Shown piece after piece: positions 18,270 through 27,176 of a stretch of 64,000 bases of DNA (its first letter is position 1; each line of letters begins with the position of its first letter). The translations under genes were made by a program, and so were the position numbers. Under the pieces are notes generated by a model. That model searched no databases, had not been told where the DNA came from, and saw only the letters and a list, made by a program, of their open reading frames with translations. Source of the stretch: Telluribacter roseus (lineage in GTDB: Bacteria; Bacteroidota; Bacteroidia; Cytophagales; Spirosomataceae); NCBI RefSeq assembly GCF_017355915.2, contig NZ_JAFEUV020000013.1:1-64000 (forward strand), written 5' to 3'.

Positions 18270-18686
18270 ATGAAGAAGTTAAGCCTGCTACTAAGCCTTA
18301 TACTACTTATTAGCTGCGAAAAAGAAGAACTGAGTACTGCCGAAAGATCAATCGTGGGCAAGTGGCAGCTGGTAGAGTACTGCGTAAGTCCCGGTGCGGG
18401 GGAATGCGTTGCACAAATGGCTACGGCTATCTATACCCAGACTGTCGAGTTCAGGAAAGATGGTAGTTTTATTGAGAGGATACCCGAGCGGCAGAAGTTC
18501 TGGACGCCTATTATGAGTTCGGGGCAGTACCGGGTACTTGAAGATAAAGGTAAGATCGAGTTTCAGTTTGATATATCATCCAGCCGAACACCCGCCGCGA
18601 TGGACTACCAGTTTGCCGGAGATCGGATGACGCTGCTGCCCGTCTGTATTGAAGGGTGCCGATATACCTACGAGAGAATCAGGTAA
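18270..18686 (+). CDS. Small lipoprotein, lipocalin-like fold
   Basis: A 138-residue lipoprotein starting at ATG 18270 (MKKLSLLL, lipobox LISC, Cys at about residue 16). An upstream ATG at 18231 would disturb the signal. The mature part opens with IVGKWQLVEYC and has the WxL/GxY strand pattern (FRKDGSF, SGQYRVLEDKGKIEF, YQFAGDRMTLLPVC) of the many lipocalin-like (DUF4488/DUF5004-type) lipoproteins of Bacteroidota. Four cysteines (after the lipid Cys) may form disulfides. Function unknown. It is convergent with the DUF4174 gene at 18697. Confidence 0.72.
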   Translation: MKKLSLLLSLILLISCEKEELSTAERSIVGKWQLVEYCVSPGAGECVAQMATAIYTQTVEFRKDGSFIERIPERQKFWTPIMSSGQYRVLEDKGKIEFQFDISSSRTPAAMDYQFAGDRMTLLPVCIEGCRYTYERIR

Positions 18687-18696
18687 AACCGGCAGG

Positions 18697-19101
18697 CTAG
18701 TTACGGCGCTTCATCTCGGCCCGGCGCATGGGCATGGAGTCAATCAGTCCGAAGAGCTTCTCCTGACTCACCGGTCGCTCGCTCTGAAGCTTTACCGAGC
18801 CATCTTTGCCAATGAGCCACACGCCAAAAGCCTCCGGCTTACTTTGATACTGTCGGATGAGGTAGCCCTGGTCTTTGAGGCTCAGGCGATCTTTCAGGCA
18901 GGTAATCACTACGATATCCCGTTCCGTTAGTTCGCCGGGGGCGCTGTCCAGGAGGCGCAACTGCTCTTTGTAATAATCAGATTCCTCACCAGGCGCGTAT
19001 ACCAGCACGATCCGGTTTTTCCAGATCATGCGGTCGATGCGCTCCTGGAGTGAAGGAGCCCCCTGTACAGCCCATACCATCATTATCAGCGCTACCCACA
19101 C
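18697..19101 (-). CDS. DUF4174 domain protein, exported
   Basis: A 134-residue protein with an N-terminal hydrophobic signal and a DUF4174 domain (about 30-120): the first strand NRIVLVYAPGEESDYYKEQLRLL, then ERDIVVITCLKD, then FGVWLIGKDGSVKLQSERPVS. The layout resembles a thioredoxin fold without a CxxC pair. Function unknown. The longest frame starts with GTG at 19101, since an in-frame stop lies immediately upstream; an internal ATG at 19083 is possible. It lies 51 bp downstream of the GroES-like gene and could be cotranscribed. Confidence 0.78.
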   Translation of the reverse strand: MWVALIMMVWAVQGAPSLQERIDRMIWKNRIVLVYAPGEESDYYKEQLRLLDSAPGELTERDIVVITCLKDRLSLKDQGYLIRQYQSKPEAFGVWLIGKDGSVKLQSERPVSQEKLFGLIDSMPMRRAEMKRRN

Positions 19102-19152
19102 ACGTCAAGCTATCTTTAACAGCCTAACCTTCTGTATAGCGGATGGTTTTGC

Positions 19153-19533
19153 TTATTCAAATAAATCTTCCGAGCGGTCGAGCATCAGGATAGACGACTG
19201 CGGCACGATCACGTACTTTTCACCGTCGTATTCAAGGTCAATGGCATTGCGCTGCAGATAGATAGCCACATCACCTTCTCTGGCCTGCAGGGGCATGTAC
19301 TTTACTTTCTCCTCGGTCTCCTTCCAGGGCTCGTCTTCGGCAGGTACCGGTATAGGGTAGCCGGGACCAACCTTAACTACGTACCCGGTTTGTACCTGTT
19401 CCCGCTCGGTTACGGTGGGGGGGAGGTAAAGACCACTGTTGGTACGTTCATTGGGATTGTTGGGACGTATAAGTACCCGGTCTCCAACGATAATCAGGCG
19501 TCTCAGACGGTTGTCGGCAGTAACTTCAAACAT
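19153..19533 (-). CDS. GroES-like co-chaperonin family protein, no GroEL partner
   Basis: A 126-residue Cpn10-fold protein, longer than GroES (about 97). The start is ATG 19533 (MFEVTADNRLRR). It shows the GroES strand order: VGDRVLIRPN, mobile-loop position ERTNSGLYLPP, then TGYVVKVGPG, and the end DLEYDGEKYVIVPQSSILML. A charged insertion (PAEDEPWKETEEKVKYMPL) is unlike canonical GroES. In the mobile loop the GGIVL contact is replaced by SGLYL. No groEL is near. It may be a second co-chaperonin or have a separate role. A terminator (19549-19582) and a TGTCA/TGGCA motif lie just upstream. Confidence 0.8.
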   Translation of the reverse strand: MFEVTADNRLRRLIIVGDRVLIRPNNPNERTNSGLYLPPTVTEREQVQTGYVVKVGPGYPIPVPAEDEPWKETEEKVKYMPLQAREGDVAIYLQRNAIDLEYDGEKYVIVPQSSILMLDRSEDLFE

Positions 19534-19548
19534 AGTAGTAGGGTAGTA

Positions 19549-19582
19549 TAAAAAGCCTACTGATAGTTCCATCAGTAGACTT
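19549..19582 (-). terminator. Intrinsic terminator between MBOAT gene and GroES-like gene
   Basis: On the minus strand an 8-bp core stem CTACTGAT/ATCAGTAG (19571-19578 with 19557-19564), extended by AAAG/CTTT with one mismatch, then TTTTTATA. It closes the glycan cluster and lies only about 17 bp upstream of the GroES-like start codon, so it could also act as a leader element. Confidence 0.8.
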
Positions 19583-19648
19583 TCAGGTTTGGTGTCTGTA
19601 AAATGATAGTAACAAGTACCGTGCAAAAAGCATGCACGATCTATCATT

Positions 19649-19663
19649 GTGCCAAAATGACAG
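19649..19663 (-). promoter_or_regulatory. TGTCA-TTT-TGGCA motif upstream of GroES-like gene
   Basis: Minus-strand CTGTCATTTTGGCAC, an imperfect inverted repeat (TGTCA / TGGCA). It lies directly after the MBOAT stop codon and 116 bp before the GroES-like ATG. I infer a promoter or regulator site from its place and symmetry. Nearby are also GTGCATGC and an ATGATAG/CTATCAT inverted repeat. Confidence 0.35.
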
Positions 19664-19666
19664 CCG

Positions 19667-21136
19667 TCAGAACTGGAAGTAAATAAACTGATTGGATGTA
19701 AATACTCCCAGGAAGTAGCACAGGAAGGCAATAAGCCCAAACAAAACGAAGAACGTAACCGTATTGCGCGTAGGAATAAAGAGGTAGTAATGCTCCTTAA
19801 CCAGCAGGAATACGATCAGAAGCGCACAGAACCACATCTCGACACTATTGAAGGGCGAACGCAGAGGAGCATCCCACGAGAGCGTCAGTATTTTTTCGAG
19901 GATCAGGAAAGCCTGGCTGACAGGAGCCTTGTCATTGCGGAAGAATACCCATGTCAGCATGACCAGCGTAAAGGTAAAGAAGAGGTTCACAGCCGTGATG
20001 GCAGGATTCTTCGGTAGCTGGATTCCTGACTTCCTGAGCCATTTATCCTTCAGACCACCCAGTACAGAGTACAGTCCGTGTAAGCTTCCCCAGATCACGT
20101 AGTTCCAGCTGGCCCCGTGCCACAGGCCACTGACCAGGAACACCGTGAAGAGGTTCATCTGACGCCGGGCTTCGCCGCGCCGGTTGCCTCCCAGCGGGAT
20201 GTACAGGTAGTCGCGGAACCAGGTAGAGAGCGATATGTGCCAGCGTCCCCAGAAGTCCGATATGGAAGTAGCTTCATAGGGGCGGTGGAAGTTTTCCATG
20301 AGGGTAAAGCCCATCACCCGGGCCGCTCCGATGGCAATGTCCGAGTAGCCCGAAAAGTCGCAGTAGATCTGGAAGGTAAAGAACAACGTAGCTACCAGCA
20401 GGGTAAGCCCATTATGGTCCTGCGGACTATTGTAGGCGTAGTCCACCATCAGGGCCAGCCGGTCCGCTATAACTACCTTTTTGAACATACCGAAGGCCAT
20501 CTGCATGAGGCCCGCCTTTACATTCTCAAAGTCATACTTGAAGTAGGAGTGGTACTGAAAGAGCATGTTCTGCGGACGCTCAATGGGCCCCGCTACCAGC
20601 TGCGGGTAGAACATGACATAGAGTGAATAGATACCGAAATGCCGCTCAGCAGGCTGGTGGCCCCGATATACCTCTATGGTGTAGCTCATGGCCTGGAACG
20701 TATGGAACGACAGACCAATCGGCAGAATGATGTTACCCACCCCGTTGACCATCCATTCGGCTACGCGGTGCGGCAGCAGGCCATCCAGCGGAGGTACTAT
20801 GGCCCTGAATCCAACCGTATTGAGAATGCCGTTAAGGCTTTCGCCCAGGAAGTCGTAGTACTTAAAGAAGGCCAGTATGCCTATATTAGATATGAGGCTC
20901 AGCACCAGCAGGGCTTTCTTCCGTTTCTGGTCCTGTGCCTTTTCAATCCATATTCCCGCGTAGTAGTCAATGACGATGGTGCCAAACAGGATCAGGATAT
21001 AGATCGGCTTGAACACCATATAAAAGTAGCAGCTGGCTGCCAATAGCAACATCCAACGGCCACGCCACGACAGGCTATAGTAAGCCAGCGTAATGACAAT
21101 AAAAAAAATCAGGAACTGGAGAGAATTGAAAAGCAT
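19667..21136 (-). CDS. MBOAT family O-acyltransferase, AlgI-like
   Basis: A 489-residue polytopic membrane protein of the membrane-bound O-acyltransferase family (AlgI/DltB group). Family motifs are visible: YPQLVAGPIERP, IYCDFSGYSDIAIG, GRWHISLSTWFRDYLYIPLGGNR, and VSGLWHGASWNYVIWG, the last with the catalytic His. It transfers acyl groups, usually acetyl, from a cytoplasmic donor to an extracytoplasmic glycan or lipid. It starts 4 bp after the preceding GT2 stop codon in a coupled five-gene run, so the acceptor is likely the glycan made by that run. No AlgX/AlgJ-type SGNH partner is next to it. Confidence 0.92.
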   Translation of the reverse strand: MLFNSLQFLIFFIVITLAYYSLSWRGRWMLLLAASCYFYMVFKPIYILILFGTIVIDYYAGIWIEKAQDQKRKKALLVLSLISNIGILAFFKYYDFLGESLNGILNTVGFRAIVPPLDGLLPHRVAEWMVNGVGNIILPIGLSFHTFQAMSYTIEVYRGHQPAERHFGIYSLYVMFYPQLVAGPIERPQNMLFQYHSYFKYDFENVKAGLMQMAFGMFKKVVIADRLALMVDYAYNSPQDHNGLTLLVATLFFTFQIYCDFSGYSDIAIGAARVMGFTLMENFHRPYEATSISDFWGRWHISLSTWFRDYLYIPLGGNRRGEARRQMNLFTVFLVSGLWHGASWNYVIWGSLHGLYSVLGGLKDKWLRKSGIQLPKNPAITAVNLFFTFTLVMLTWVFFRNDKAPVSQAFLILEKILTLSWDAPLRSPFNSVEMWFCALLIVFLLVKEHYYLFIPTRNTVTFFVLFGLIAFLCYFLGVFTSNQFIYFQF

Positions 21137-21140
21137 CGGA

Positions 21141-22085
21141 TCAGACGTACTCGCGGTTTACTATTTCTTCTTTGACAATAAAGAGCGGTCGGCCTTTGGA
21201 CTGGAAGAAGATCCTCAGTACATATTCTCCAATAATACCCAGCGCCAGTAACTGCACACCACTAAACAGGATGACTACAAAAAGCAAAGCGGTGAAACCT
21301 TCGATTACTGGATTAAAGAACAGCTTCTTGATGACTACAACGAAGAAATACACCAGTGATATAGCGATAGCTATGGCACCGGTATTGGTCATGAATTTGA
21401 TCGGAAATTCACTGAAATTGAATATACCATTGTAGGCCAGCCGGAACAGCTGCTTGAGCGAATACTTTGATTCACCCGCTACGCGCTCATCCCGCTCGTA
21501 CTCAAAGCCCACTTGTTTGAACCCGATCCAGGAGCGCATACCCCGGAGGTAGCGGCTTTCTTCGGGCATTTTGATAAGTACATCAGCTACACGGCGGCTG
21601 ATGAGGGAGAAGTCGCCACTATCCAGTGGGATCTCGACGTACGATATAGATTTGAGCAGGCGGTAGAACAGGTAGTAACCCGTACGTTTGGCCATATTCT
21701 CCTTACGCTTACGGCGAACGGCATATACGACATCGTTGCCCTCCTTCAGGAGCTTATAAAATTCAGGAAGCAGTTCGGGCGGGTCCTGGAGGTCACCGTC
21801 AATAATAAAAAGGCCCTCACTACCCCGGGCTCGGGCTATACCGGCCGAAAGAGCCAGCTGGTGGCCATGGTTTCTGGAAAGGAATACGCAGTGGTAGCGT
21901 GGATCAGACAGAGCTACCTGGCGCATCATGAGTGCCGTATTGTCGCGGCTGCCATCATCTATCAGGACTACCTCAACGGAGAGCGGGCAGCTGTCCATCA
22001 GGGCGTTAAGCCTTTCTACTAAATGAGGAAACGATTCAGATTCGTTATATAATGGTGCTACAATGGATATTTGAGGAGTTTCCAA
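21141..22085 (-). CDS. GT2 polyprenyl-phosphate glycosyltransferase (GtrB/ArnC/DPM1-like)
   Basis: A 314-residue enzyme: an N-terminal GT-A domain (about 1-230) and two C-terminal membrane helices (about 235-300), as in GtrB, ArnC and DPM1-like enzymes. Motifs: SIVAPLYNESES at the start, VVLIDDGSRDNT, the metal/donor DXD region FIIDGDLQDPPELL, and GFKQVGFEYERDERVAGESKYSL. It should load a sugar from a nucleotide donor onto polyprenyl phosphate. The start is TTG at 22085: no upstream ATG exists before an in-frame stop, and the next ATG would remove the core strand. It lies between a GT-C-like protein (upstream) and the MBOAT gene. Confidence 0.9.
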   Translation of the reverse strand: METPQISIVAPLYNESESFPHLVERLNALMDSCPLSVEVVLIDDGSRDNTALMMRQVALSDPRYHCVFLSRNHGHQLALSAGIARARGSEGLFIIDGDLQDPPELLPEFYKLLKEGNDVVYAVRRKRKENMAKRTGYYLFYRLLKSISYVEIPLDSGDFSLISRRVADVLIKMPEESRYLRGMRSWIGFKQVGFEYERDERVAGESKYSLKQLFRLAYNGIFNFSEFPIKFMTNTGAIAIAISLVYFFVVVIKKLFFNPVIEGFTALLFVVILFSGVQLLALGIIGEYVLRIFFQSKGRPLFIVKEEIVNREYV

Positions 22086-22133
22086 TTCTTCTACGTTTAA
22101 CAGACCGACGCCCGCAAAAATACATCTTTCAAT

Positions 22134-23867
22134 CTATATTGTTTTAAATCCTTGTTCTTCGGAGATGGTAATGGAGCGGATTATGCCACTTTCTACCTGT
22201 CCGTCACCTACCCTAAGCACCCCCAGTTCGTACTCTCCGGGGGGGATGAGTGAATAGGGAATCATTAAAGCGCGCCCTTTGTCAAAAAGGCGGAATATAT
22301 TACGCCCCCGGTACAGATTCTGATCTACACGGAATACGTATAGCTCTTTACCCTGTCTCAGGAAAGCATAGGAGCCGGTATCAAATCCGGCCTTATAAGG
22401 AGTGTCAGGCTCAAGCACCAGAATGGCTTCAGAAGTCGTCTGGATCTGTACCCTCAGCGCCGGTGGTAATGGTGTTTGTACGGACCGCATCTGGTCGTAG
22501 TACGGCTTAAAGTCGTCCGGATACGCATAGATACCGCGGGCTGTTACATCCTGCATCAGCGCCTCTACATACTCGCCGGTAGGGGTGCCCGGGAAGTGCC
22601 CCAGCCCGAAGGAGTGGTGCTCCTGGTTGAATACATTGACTAATAAGGACTTACGGCGCTCGATAATGGCCGGGAGGTAATGCAGCAGGCTCATGGCCCA
22701 GATAAATACCCCAAGCCCCAGTGTGATCCGGAAGCCCCAGGTTCTCCACATGTCCTGCGCGTTAGCGCCCAGGTAGGCTAGGTACCCCACGATCAGGAAT
22801 ACCGCCGGGTAGATCTTGTAATTACTCACCACCATTACCTCAAAACCAAAGCGCGGCCGCAGGAAGCCAATAATAGCGGCATTGGACAGGATAAATACCA
22901 TAACCCCGAGGGAGAAGTAGGTAACCTGCTGCTGATGAGTGATAGTAGCCTGCATGCGCTCCGTGAACCGGGGCAGCTGGGCCGGCCAGCGGAGTGTCTG
23001 GCGTACCCAGGGGAGGACTAATCCCAGCAGCCAGGGTACTACCCATAGCATAGTCAGGAGCCCCATCAGAACGGGTAGGGCGGTACGGATCTGGATCGGA
23101 CGCTCAAAGAAGAAGTCGAACAGACCGCCCAGGAAGGCAAAGAAGCCCAGGAATGACAGGTGGGGGTGATTTTTGAAGTACTCGATGCTGGCCTCATTAC
23201 CCATGGTGGTCATGCCCTGGAAGTACAGCCATATGGCAAGGCCACCCGCTACGATCCAGATACCTAACTGACGCCATTGTGACCACAGGAGCAGAATGGC
23301 AGCACCACCCACCCACACAAATATACCGTTGCTCATGGCGAAGTTGGCACAAAAGCCCGCCAGGATAGCCCAGCCGAACCGCTTCTGTACCAGGAGGTAC
23401 ATTGTGAGGCAGACAAAGAATACCACCGGCTGGTGCTGCAGGCTACAGATCGCCCACAGGAATATAAGGTGGTACTGGATCTGAAACAGCAGAAACGGAA
23501 CCGGGAGAAAGTACTTGAGGGAGAGTCCTGTACTTCTGAAAACCTTCCAGAACAGGGCAAAGGTACCAAAGGTAAAAAGCGCCCCTACAATGTGCAGATA
23601 AGTAAAGTGGAGCGTGCCGGTAACCCAGTAGTAGATGACCGTCAGCAGCTTACCGAATACCATCCGGTGCTCGTTGTTGGGGTGGAAGAGCAGCGTTATC
23701 TTCTCACTGAGGCTGTCGCTCAGGATCCATTTGTGCAGCAGGTCCGGGAAAGGCTCGAAGTCGTCGAACCAGGGTACATTGACTGAATACCGCAGCAACA
23801 CGTACACCCAAAAAAGAACAGGCAACGTCAGAACAAATCCTAGTAGTAGCTTATTGTTTGTTTTCAC
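22134..23867 (-). CDS. Polytopic membrane protein, GT-C-like
   Basis: A 577-residue protein with about 11-12 membrane helices and a C-terminal soluble beta-rich part (about 440-577). Not assigned to a family with certainty. After the first helix comes an extracytoplasmic loop with an acidic pair (VPWFDDFEPF) followed by NEHRMVFGKL; an acidic motif in the first loop is the hallmark of GT-C transferases that use polyprenyl-phosphate sugars. Inferred role: transfer of a lipid-linked sugar to an envelope glycan. The start is GTG at 23867, overlapping the stop of the upstream gene by four bases (GTGA). A GT2 gene follows 48 bp downstream. Confidence 0.75.
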   Translation of the reverse strand: MKTNNKLLLGFVLTLPVLFWVYVLLRYSVNVPWFDDFEPFPDLLHKWILSDSLSEKITLLFHPNNEHRMVFGKLLTVIYYWVTGTLHFTYLHIVGALFTFGTFALFWKVFRSTGLSLKYFLPVPFLLFQIQYHLIFLWAICSLQHQPVVFFVCLTMYLLVQKRFGWAILAGFCANFAMSNGIFVWVGGAAILLLWSQWRQLGIWIVAGGLAIWLYFQGMTTMGNEASIEYFKNHPHLSFLGFFAFLGGLFDFFFERPIQIRTALPVLMGLLTMLWVVPWLLGLVLPWVRQTLRWPAQLPRFTERMQATITHQQQVTYFSLGVMVFILSNAAIIGFLRPRFGFEVMVVSNYKIYPAVFLIVGYLAYLGANAQDMWRTWGFRITLGLGVFIWAMSLLHYLPAIIERRKSLLVNVFNQEHHSFGLGHFPGTPTGEYVEALMQDVTARGIYAYPDDFKPYYDQMRSVQTPLPPALRVQIQTTSEAILVLEPDTPYKAGFDTGSYAFLRQGKELYVFRVDQNLYRGRNIFRLFDKGRALMIPYSLIPPGEYELGVLRVGDGQVESGIIRSITISEEQGFKTI

Positions 23868-25285
23868 TTTGCTTTATTCTCTTCTGCCAGATAGATAACC
23901 TCTTTTCCGTAATAACCGGCCAGACACTTGTTCCACCAGTGTTTCGGATCATTCTTGATGTCCTCCACAAAGAGTGTATTGGGTAGGTTATGGATGGGGG
24001 GCAGATATAACACCGAATCCCGGGAGGTCTTGATTAAATCATAACGATGATACATTTCCTGGTCAAATGCGGCCGCTTTTCCGCTCAGCCAGTCCTGATA
24101 CAGTGCGCGGGTATTGGTGCTGTAATAGAACTTGAAAAACAGCGAGACCCCCAGCAGCACAACCAGAGCCAGATAGGCCCCCGAACGTAACTTCGCTTCG
24201 AATGAGTAGGTACGGGCGAGGTAGTCTGTCAAAACGCCTAGGTTATAAAAACAGCCGAGCAGGAAGTACAGGTATACGCAGTTGATCACTCGTGGCGCCG
24301 GGCTACCATTGCCATAGAAAGCGGCAAAGAGCTGAGCGGCCAGTATACCGATCCACAGCAGCAGGGAGTACCACAGAGGAATCTGGAAGTACGTGCGCCC
24401 CTGCCGGCTGATTCGTGTCAGGATCAGGCACCAGCCCAGCGAAAACAGCAGCAGCGGTACATTGATCCAGTCCAGGAAAAGCCGTGGTAAGGTTTGAAAA
24501 GAAGAAATAATCGAAAAGGAAATATTACCGCTGAGCGTATCTCCACCCATGCGCTCCTGGTTGCCGGGAGCGGTAAAGTACAGGTAGCAGGAAATAGCAG
24601 CGATGACCGCTGTACCTATCATAAGGCCGTCCCACTGGCGCTGGAAAAGGATACGGTAGCCCCACCAGCCGGCTATGAGCAGTACCAGTACCAGGAGGTT
24701 GATCTCGCTGCTGCCAATGATCGCAAATACCATCAACGCCAATAGTACTCCCGAAGCTATCTGCATAGGCCGGGTTTCGAGCCGGTACCACCGGAGTAAC
24801 ACCACGATCCAGCATACAGTCAGGATATTAGGTACGGTGTAGGTAACAAAAGCCGCCATCCAGTAGAAAGCTTCCGCGATGCTGGCCAGATTGAGAATGT
24901 ACAAAAAGAAAATAACTCCCGCGAATCCTGCGTGAGCCAGTCGGGATAGGGTAGGGGTAAGCTGGCGGGCCAGCAGGTACAGGGAGCCTATCGTACCCAG
25001 GAAAAGGAGGATAGGGAGTACCTTGAAGCCTTCCACCCAATGAAATAGGAGTGGATTGGAATGGTTGAGCAGGATACCAAAATACCGCCCCGTCCAGCCG
25101 ATGTAGTACCAGTTCATCGCTTCTACCCAGCCATGCTTAAATACCGTATCGATATAGCAGTAGTCATCGGCCGGGGAGGGATGATTGTACAGCGACAGTG
25201 CGACCAGGGGCAACAGCACGCTAACCAGCAGTACTATATTCAGCCAGTTACCGGCAATGCGGTATTTCTTGTATAGGTTATTCAT
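23864..25285 (-). CDS. DUF6056-like polytopic membrane protein, GT-C-like
   Basis: A 473-residue protein with about ten membrane helices. After the first helix is the motif HPSPADDYCYIDTVFKHGW, and further on GWTGRYFGILL; this PxxDDY...GRYF pattern marks the DUF6056 family. The acidic pair in the first extracytoplasmic loop fits GT-C enzymes using lipid-phosphate sugars. It overlaps the upstream GT2 gene by eight bases and the downstream GT-C-like gene by four, so translation is coupled. Likely partner: the GT2 encoded just upstream, as donor maker. Function is inferred, not known for the family. Confidence 0.8.
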   Translation of the reverse strand: MNNLYKKYRIAGNWLNIVLLVSVLLPLVALSLYNHPSPADDYCYIDTVFKHGWVEAMNWYYIGWTGRYFGILLNHSNPLLFHWVEGFKVLPILLFLGTIGSLYLLARQLTPTLSRLAHAGFAGVIFFLYILNLASIAEAFYWMAAFVTYTVPNILTVCWIVVLLRWYRLETRPMQIASGVLLALMVFAIIGSSEINLLVLVLLIAGWWGYRILFQRQWDGLMIGTAVIAAISCYLYFTAPGNQERMGGDTLSGNISFSIISSFQTLPRLFLDWINVPLLLFSLGWCLILTRISRQGRTYFQIPLWYSLLLWIGILAAQLFAAFYGNGSPAPRVINCVYLYFLLGCFYNLGVLTDYLARTYSFEAKLRSGAYLALVVLLGVSLFFKFYYSTNTRALYQDWLSGKAAAFDQEMYHRYDLIKTSRDSVLYLPPIHNLPNTLFVEDIKNDPKHWWNKCLAGYYGKEVIYLAEENKAK

Positions 25286-26228
25286 TCACTACTTTCTCAA
25301 TAATATAGCGTGGGCGGGCTTTTACTTCTTCGTATATCTTACCTATGTACTCGCCGATAAGGCTAAGTGCTATCATATTGAATCCGCTGAAAAATGTAAT
25401 GGGCAGGATGGTAGAGGTCCAGCCGGGAATGGTTTCGCCAAGCAGGAAGGCTACTACAATATACGTGACGATAGCCATGGCCAGCATGAAGTTCAGTACG
25501 CCAAAGTACAGTACCAGGCGCATGGGGAAGTTAGTAAAGGAAGTAATACCGTTCCAGGCAAAGAGCAGCATCTTGCTCAGGGGATACTTGGTTTCGCCGG
25601 CGGTACGCTCAAGACGCTTGTAGAATACCTTGTTGCTCTTGAAACCAATCATCGGGATGATACCGCGCAGAAACAGGTTGACCTCCCGGAAGTTGCCCAG
25701 CTCCTGTAGGATCCGGCGGTCCATCAGGCGAAAGTCAGCGTGGTTAAATACCACGGGCACGCCCATTTTCTGCATTACTTTATAGAAACCTTCGGCCGTT
25801 GAGCGTTTGAACCAGCTATCGGAGCTACGGTCATCGCGTACCCCGTATACCACCATGGAGCCCTCCTGATAGCGCTCTATCATAGAAGTAATGGCATTGA
25901 TATCATCCTGCAGATCCGCATCAATGGTCACGAAGCAGTCAAAATGGTCTATATGGTGCTCCAGACCAGCCAGGATGGCGCTCTGGTGACCGAAGTTACG
26001 CGAGAGCTTCACCCCGATTATATCCGGGTCCTTCAGGCTTAGTTCTTCTATGATTTCCCACGTGCGGTCCCGGCTTCCGTCATTCACAAAGCATATCTTA
26101 CTACCGGGAGTGATAAGTCCCCGTTGTTTGATGTCAGCGTAGTACGTTTTAAGGGTAGAATAGGTATAATGTAAAATGGCTTCTTCGTTATAACACGGAA
26201 TCACTAACAGCAAGTGAGCTGGTTTCAT
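25278..26228 (-). CDS. GT2 polyprenyl-phosphate glycosyltransferase (GtrB/DPM1-like)
   Basis: A 316-residue enzyme with GT-A domain and two C-terminal membrane helices, like GtrB. Motifs: LLVIPCYNEEAIL, CFVNDGSRDRTWEII, the DXD region VTIDADLQDDINAI, and RLERTAGETKYPLSKML before the membrane part. It is the first gene of the coupled cluster (ATG at 26228) and differs enough from the other GT2 of the cluster to suggest another sugar donor. Product expected: polyprenyl-phosphate sugar, used by a GT-C transferase after flipping. Confidence 0.92.
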   Translation of the reverse strand: MKPAHLLLVIPCYNEEAILHYTYSTLKTYYADIKQRGLITPGSKICFVNDGSRDRTWEIIEELSLKDPDIIGVKLSRNFGHQSAILAGLEHHIDHFDCFVTIDADLQDDINAITSMIERYQEGSMVVYGVRDDRSSDSWFKRSTAEGFYKVMQKMGVPVVFNHADFRLMDRRILQELGNFREVNLFLRGIIPMIGFKSNKVFYKRLERTAGETKYPLSKMLLFAWNGITSFTNFPMRLVLYFGVLNFMLAMAIVTYIVVAFLLGETIPGWTSTILPITFFSGFNMIALSLIGEYIGKIYEEVKARPRYIIEKVVNE

Positions 26229-26264
26229 AGATATGCTAAGATTGTGCGAGGCAAAAATATAAAC

Positions 26265-27176
26265 TTATCGGTTTTTCTGTACCTTAGATTGCCACTTGAT
26301 TAAGACTGGATAGGATATTACCGCTAGCAATATTACTAACGTACCTACATAAAAACCAGTAGTCATACGTTCTTTTTCACCAAATACCAAAAAGGCCAGC
26401 GCTATCCCGTATACAGGTTCGAGGTTGACCGTAAGGTTAACCATATACGCAGAAAACTGTTTCATCAGATGTGTACCCATCGAATAGGCGTATACCGTAC
26501 ATACCCACGCCAGTATCAGTATCCATAGCCAGTCAGTACCCTTGGGCCACAATGAGATACCCTGATTCCAGCCCATTGAGTGGAACAGCAAAACAAATAC
26601 CAAAGAACATACACTAGCCCCAATCATTTCGTAAAATGTAATGACGAAGGCATCGTGCCGGCGCACCAGGCGACTATTAAATACTGTGAAAAGAGAGGCC
26701 AAAAACGCGGAGCCCAGCGCCAGGATCAGCCCCAGCGCATGATCAAACTCAAACCGGAATACGATGTAAAGACCCGCTACGGCTACCAGTCCCAGGCCCA
26801 CTTCTACCGGACGGATGCGCTGCCGGTTGATGGCCGGCTCAACCAGGCTCGTCCAGAGTGAGGCGGTAGACATACCCGCCAGACATACCGAGGCCGTGGC
26901 TATCCGGGCCGAAGCAAAGAACAGGATCCAGTGTAGTGAGAGCAGGAAGCCTACCAGCAGCATACGCACGGCATCGGAAGCCGGAATTCGAAATTTCTTT
27001 TTTCTTATTAAAAGCACTGCCGCCAGGCCAACGGCTGCCAGTACAGTACGATACAGTACCAGCACAGTGGGTGACACGGATATAAGCAGCCCCAGAATAG
27101 CCGTAAAGCCCCAGATAAGTACCAGGAAGTGCAACTGCAGGTACGACCGCAGGGGAGGTGAAGCCGGCTGACTCAT
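26265..27176 (-). CDS. EamA/DMT family transporter
   Basis: A 303-residue membrane protein with ten predicted helices in two EamA repeats (about 10-140 and 150-290). The end of each repeat carries the usual conserved pattern, for example VNLTVNLEPVYGIALAFLVFGEKE in the second. Substrate unknown; the family exports amino acids, nucleotides and other metabolites. Its ATG overlaps the stop of the LptF/G gene (ATGA, 27173-27176), so the two are translated together. Confidence 0.9.
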   Translation of the reverse strand: MSQPASPPLRSYLQLHFLVLIWGFTAILGLLISVSPTVLVLYRTVLAAVGLAAVLLIRKKKFRIPASDAVRMLLVGFLLSLHWILFFASARIATASVCLAGMSTASLWTSLVEPAINRQRIRPVEVGLGLVAVAGLYIVFRFEFDHALGLILALGSAFLASLFTVFNSRLVRRHDAFVITFYEMIGASVCSLVFVLLFHSMGWNQGISLWPKGTDWLWILILAWVCTVYAYSMGTHLMKQFSAYMVNLTVNLEPVYGIALAFLVFGEKERMTTGFYVGTLVILLAVISYPVLIKWQSKVQKNR

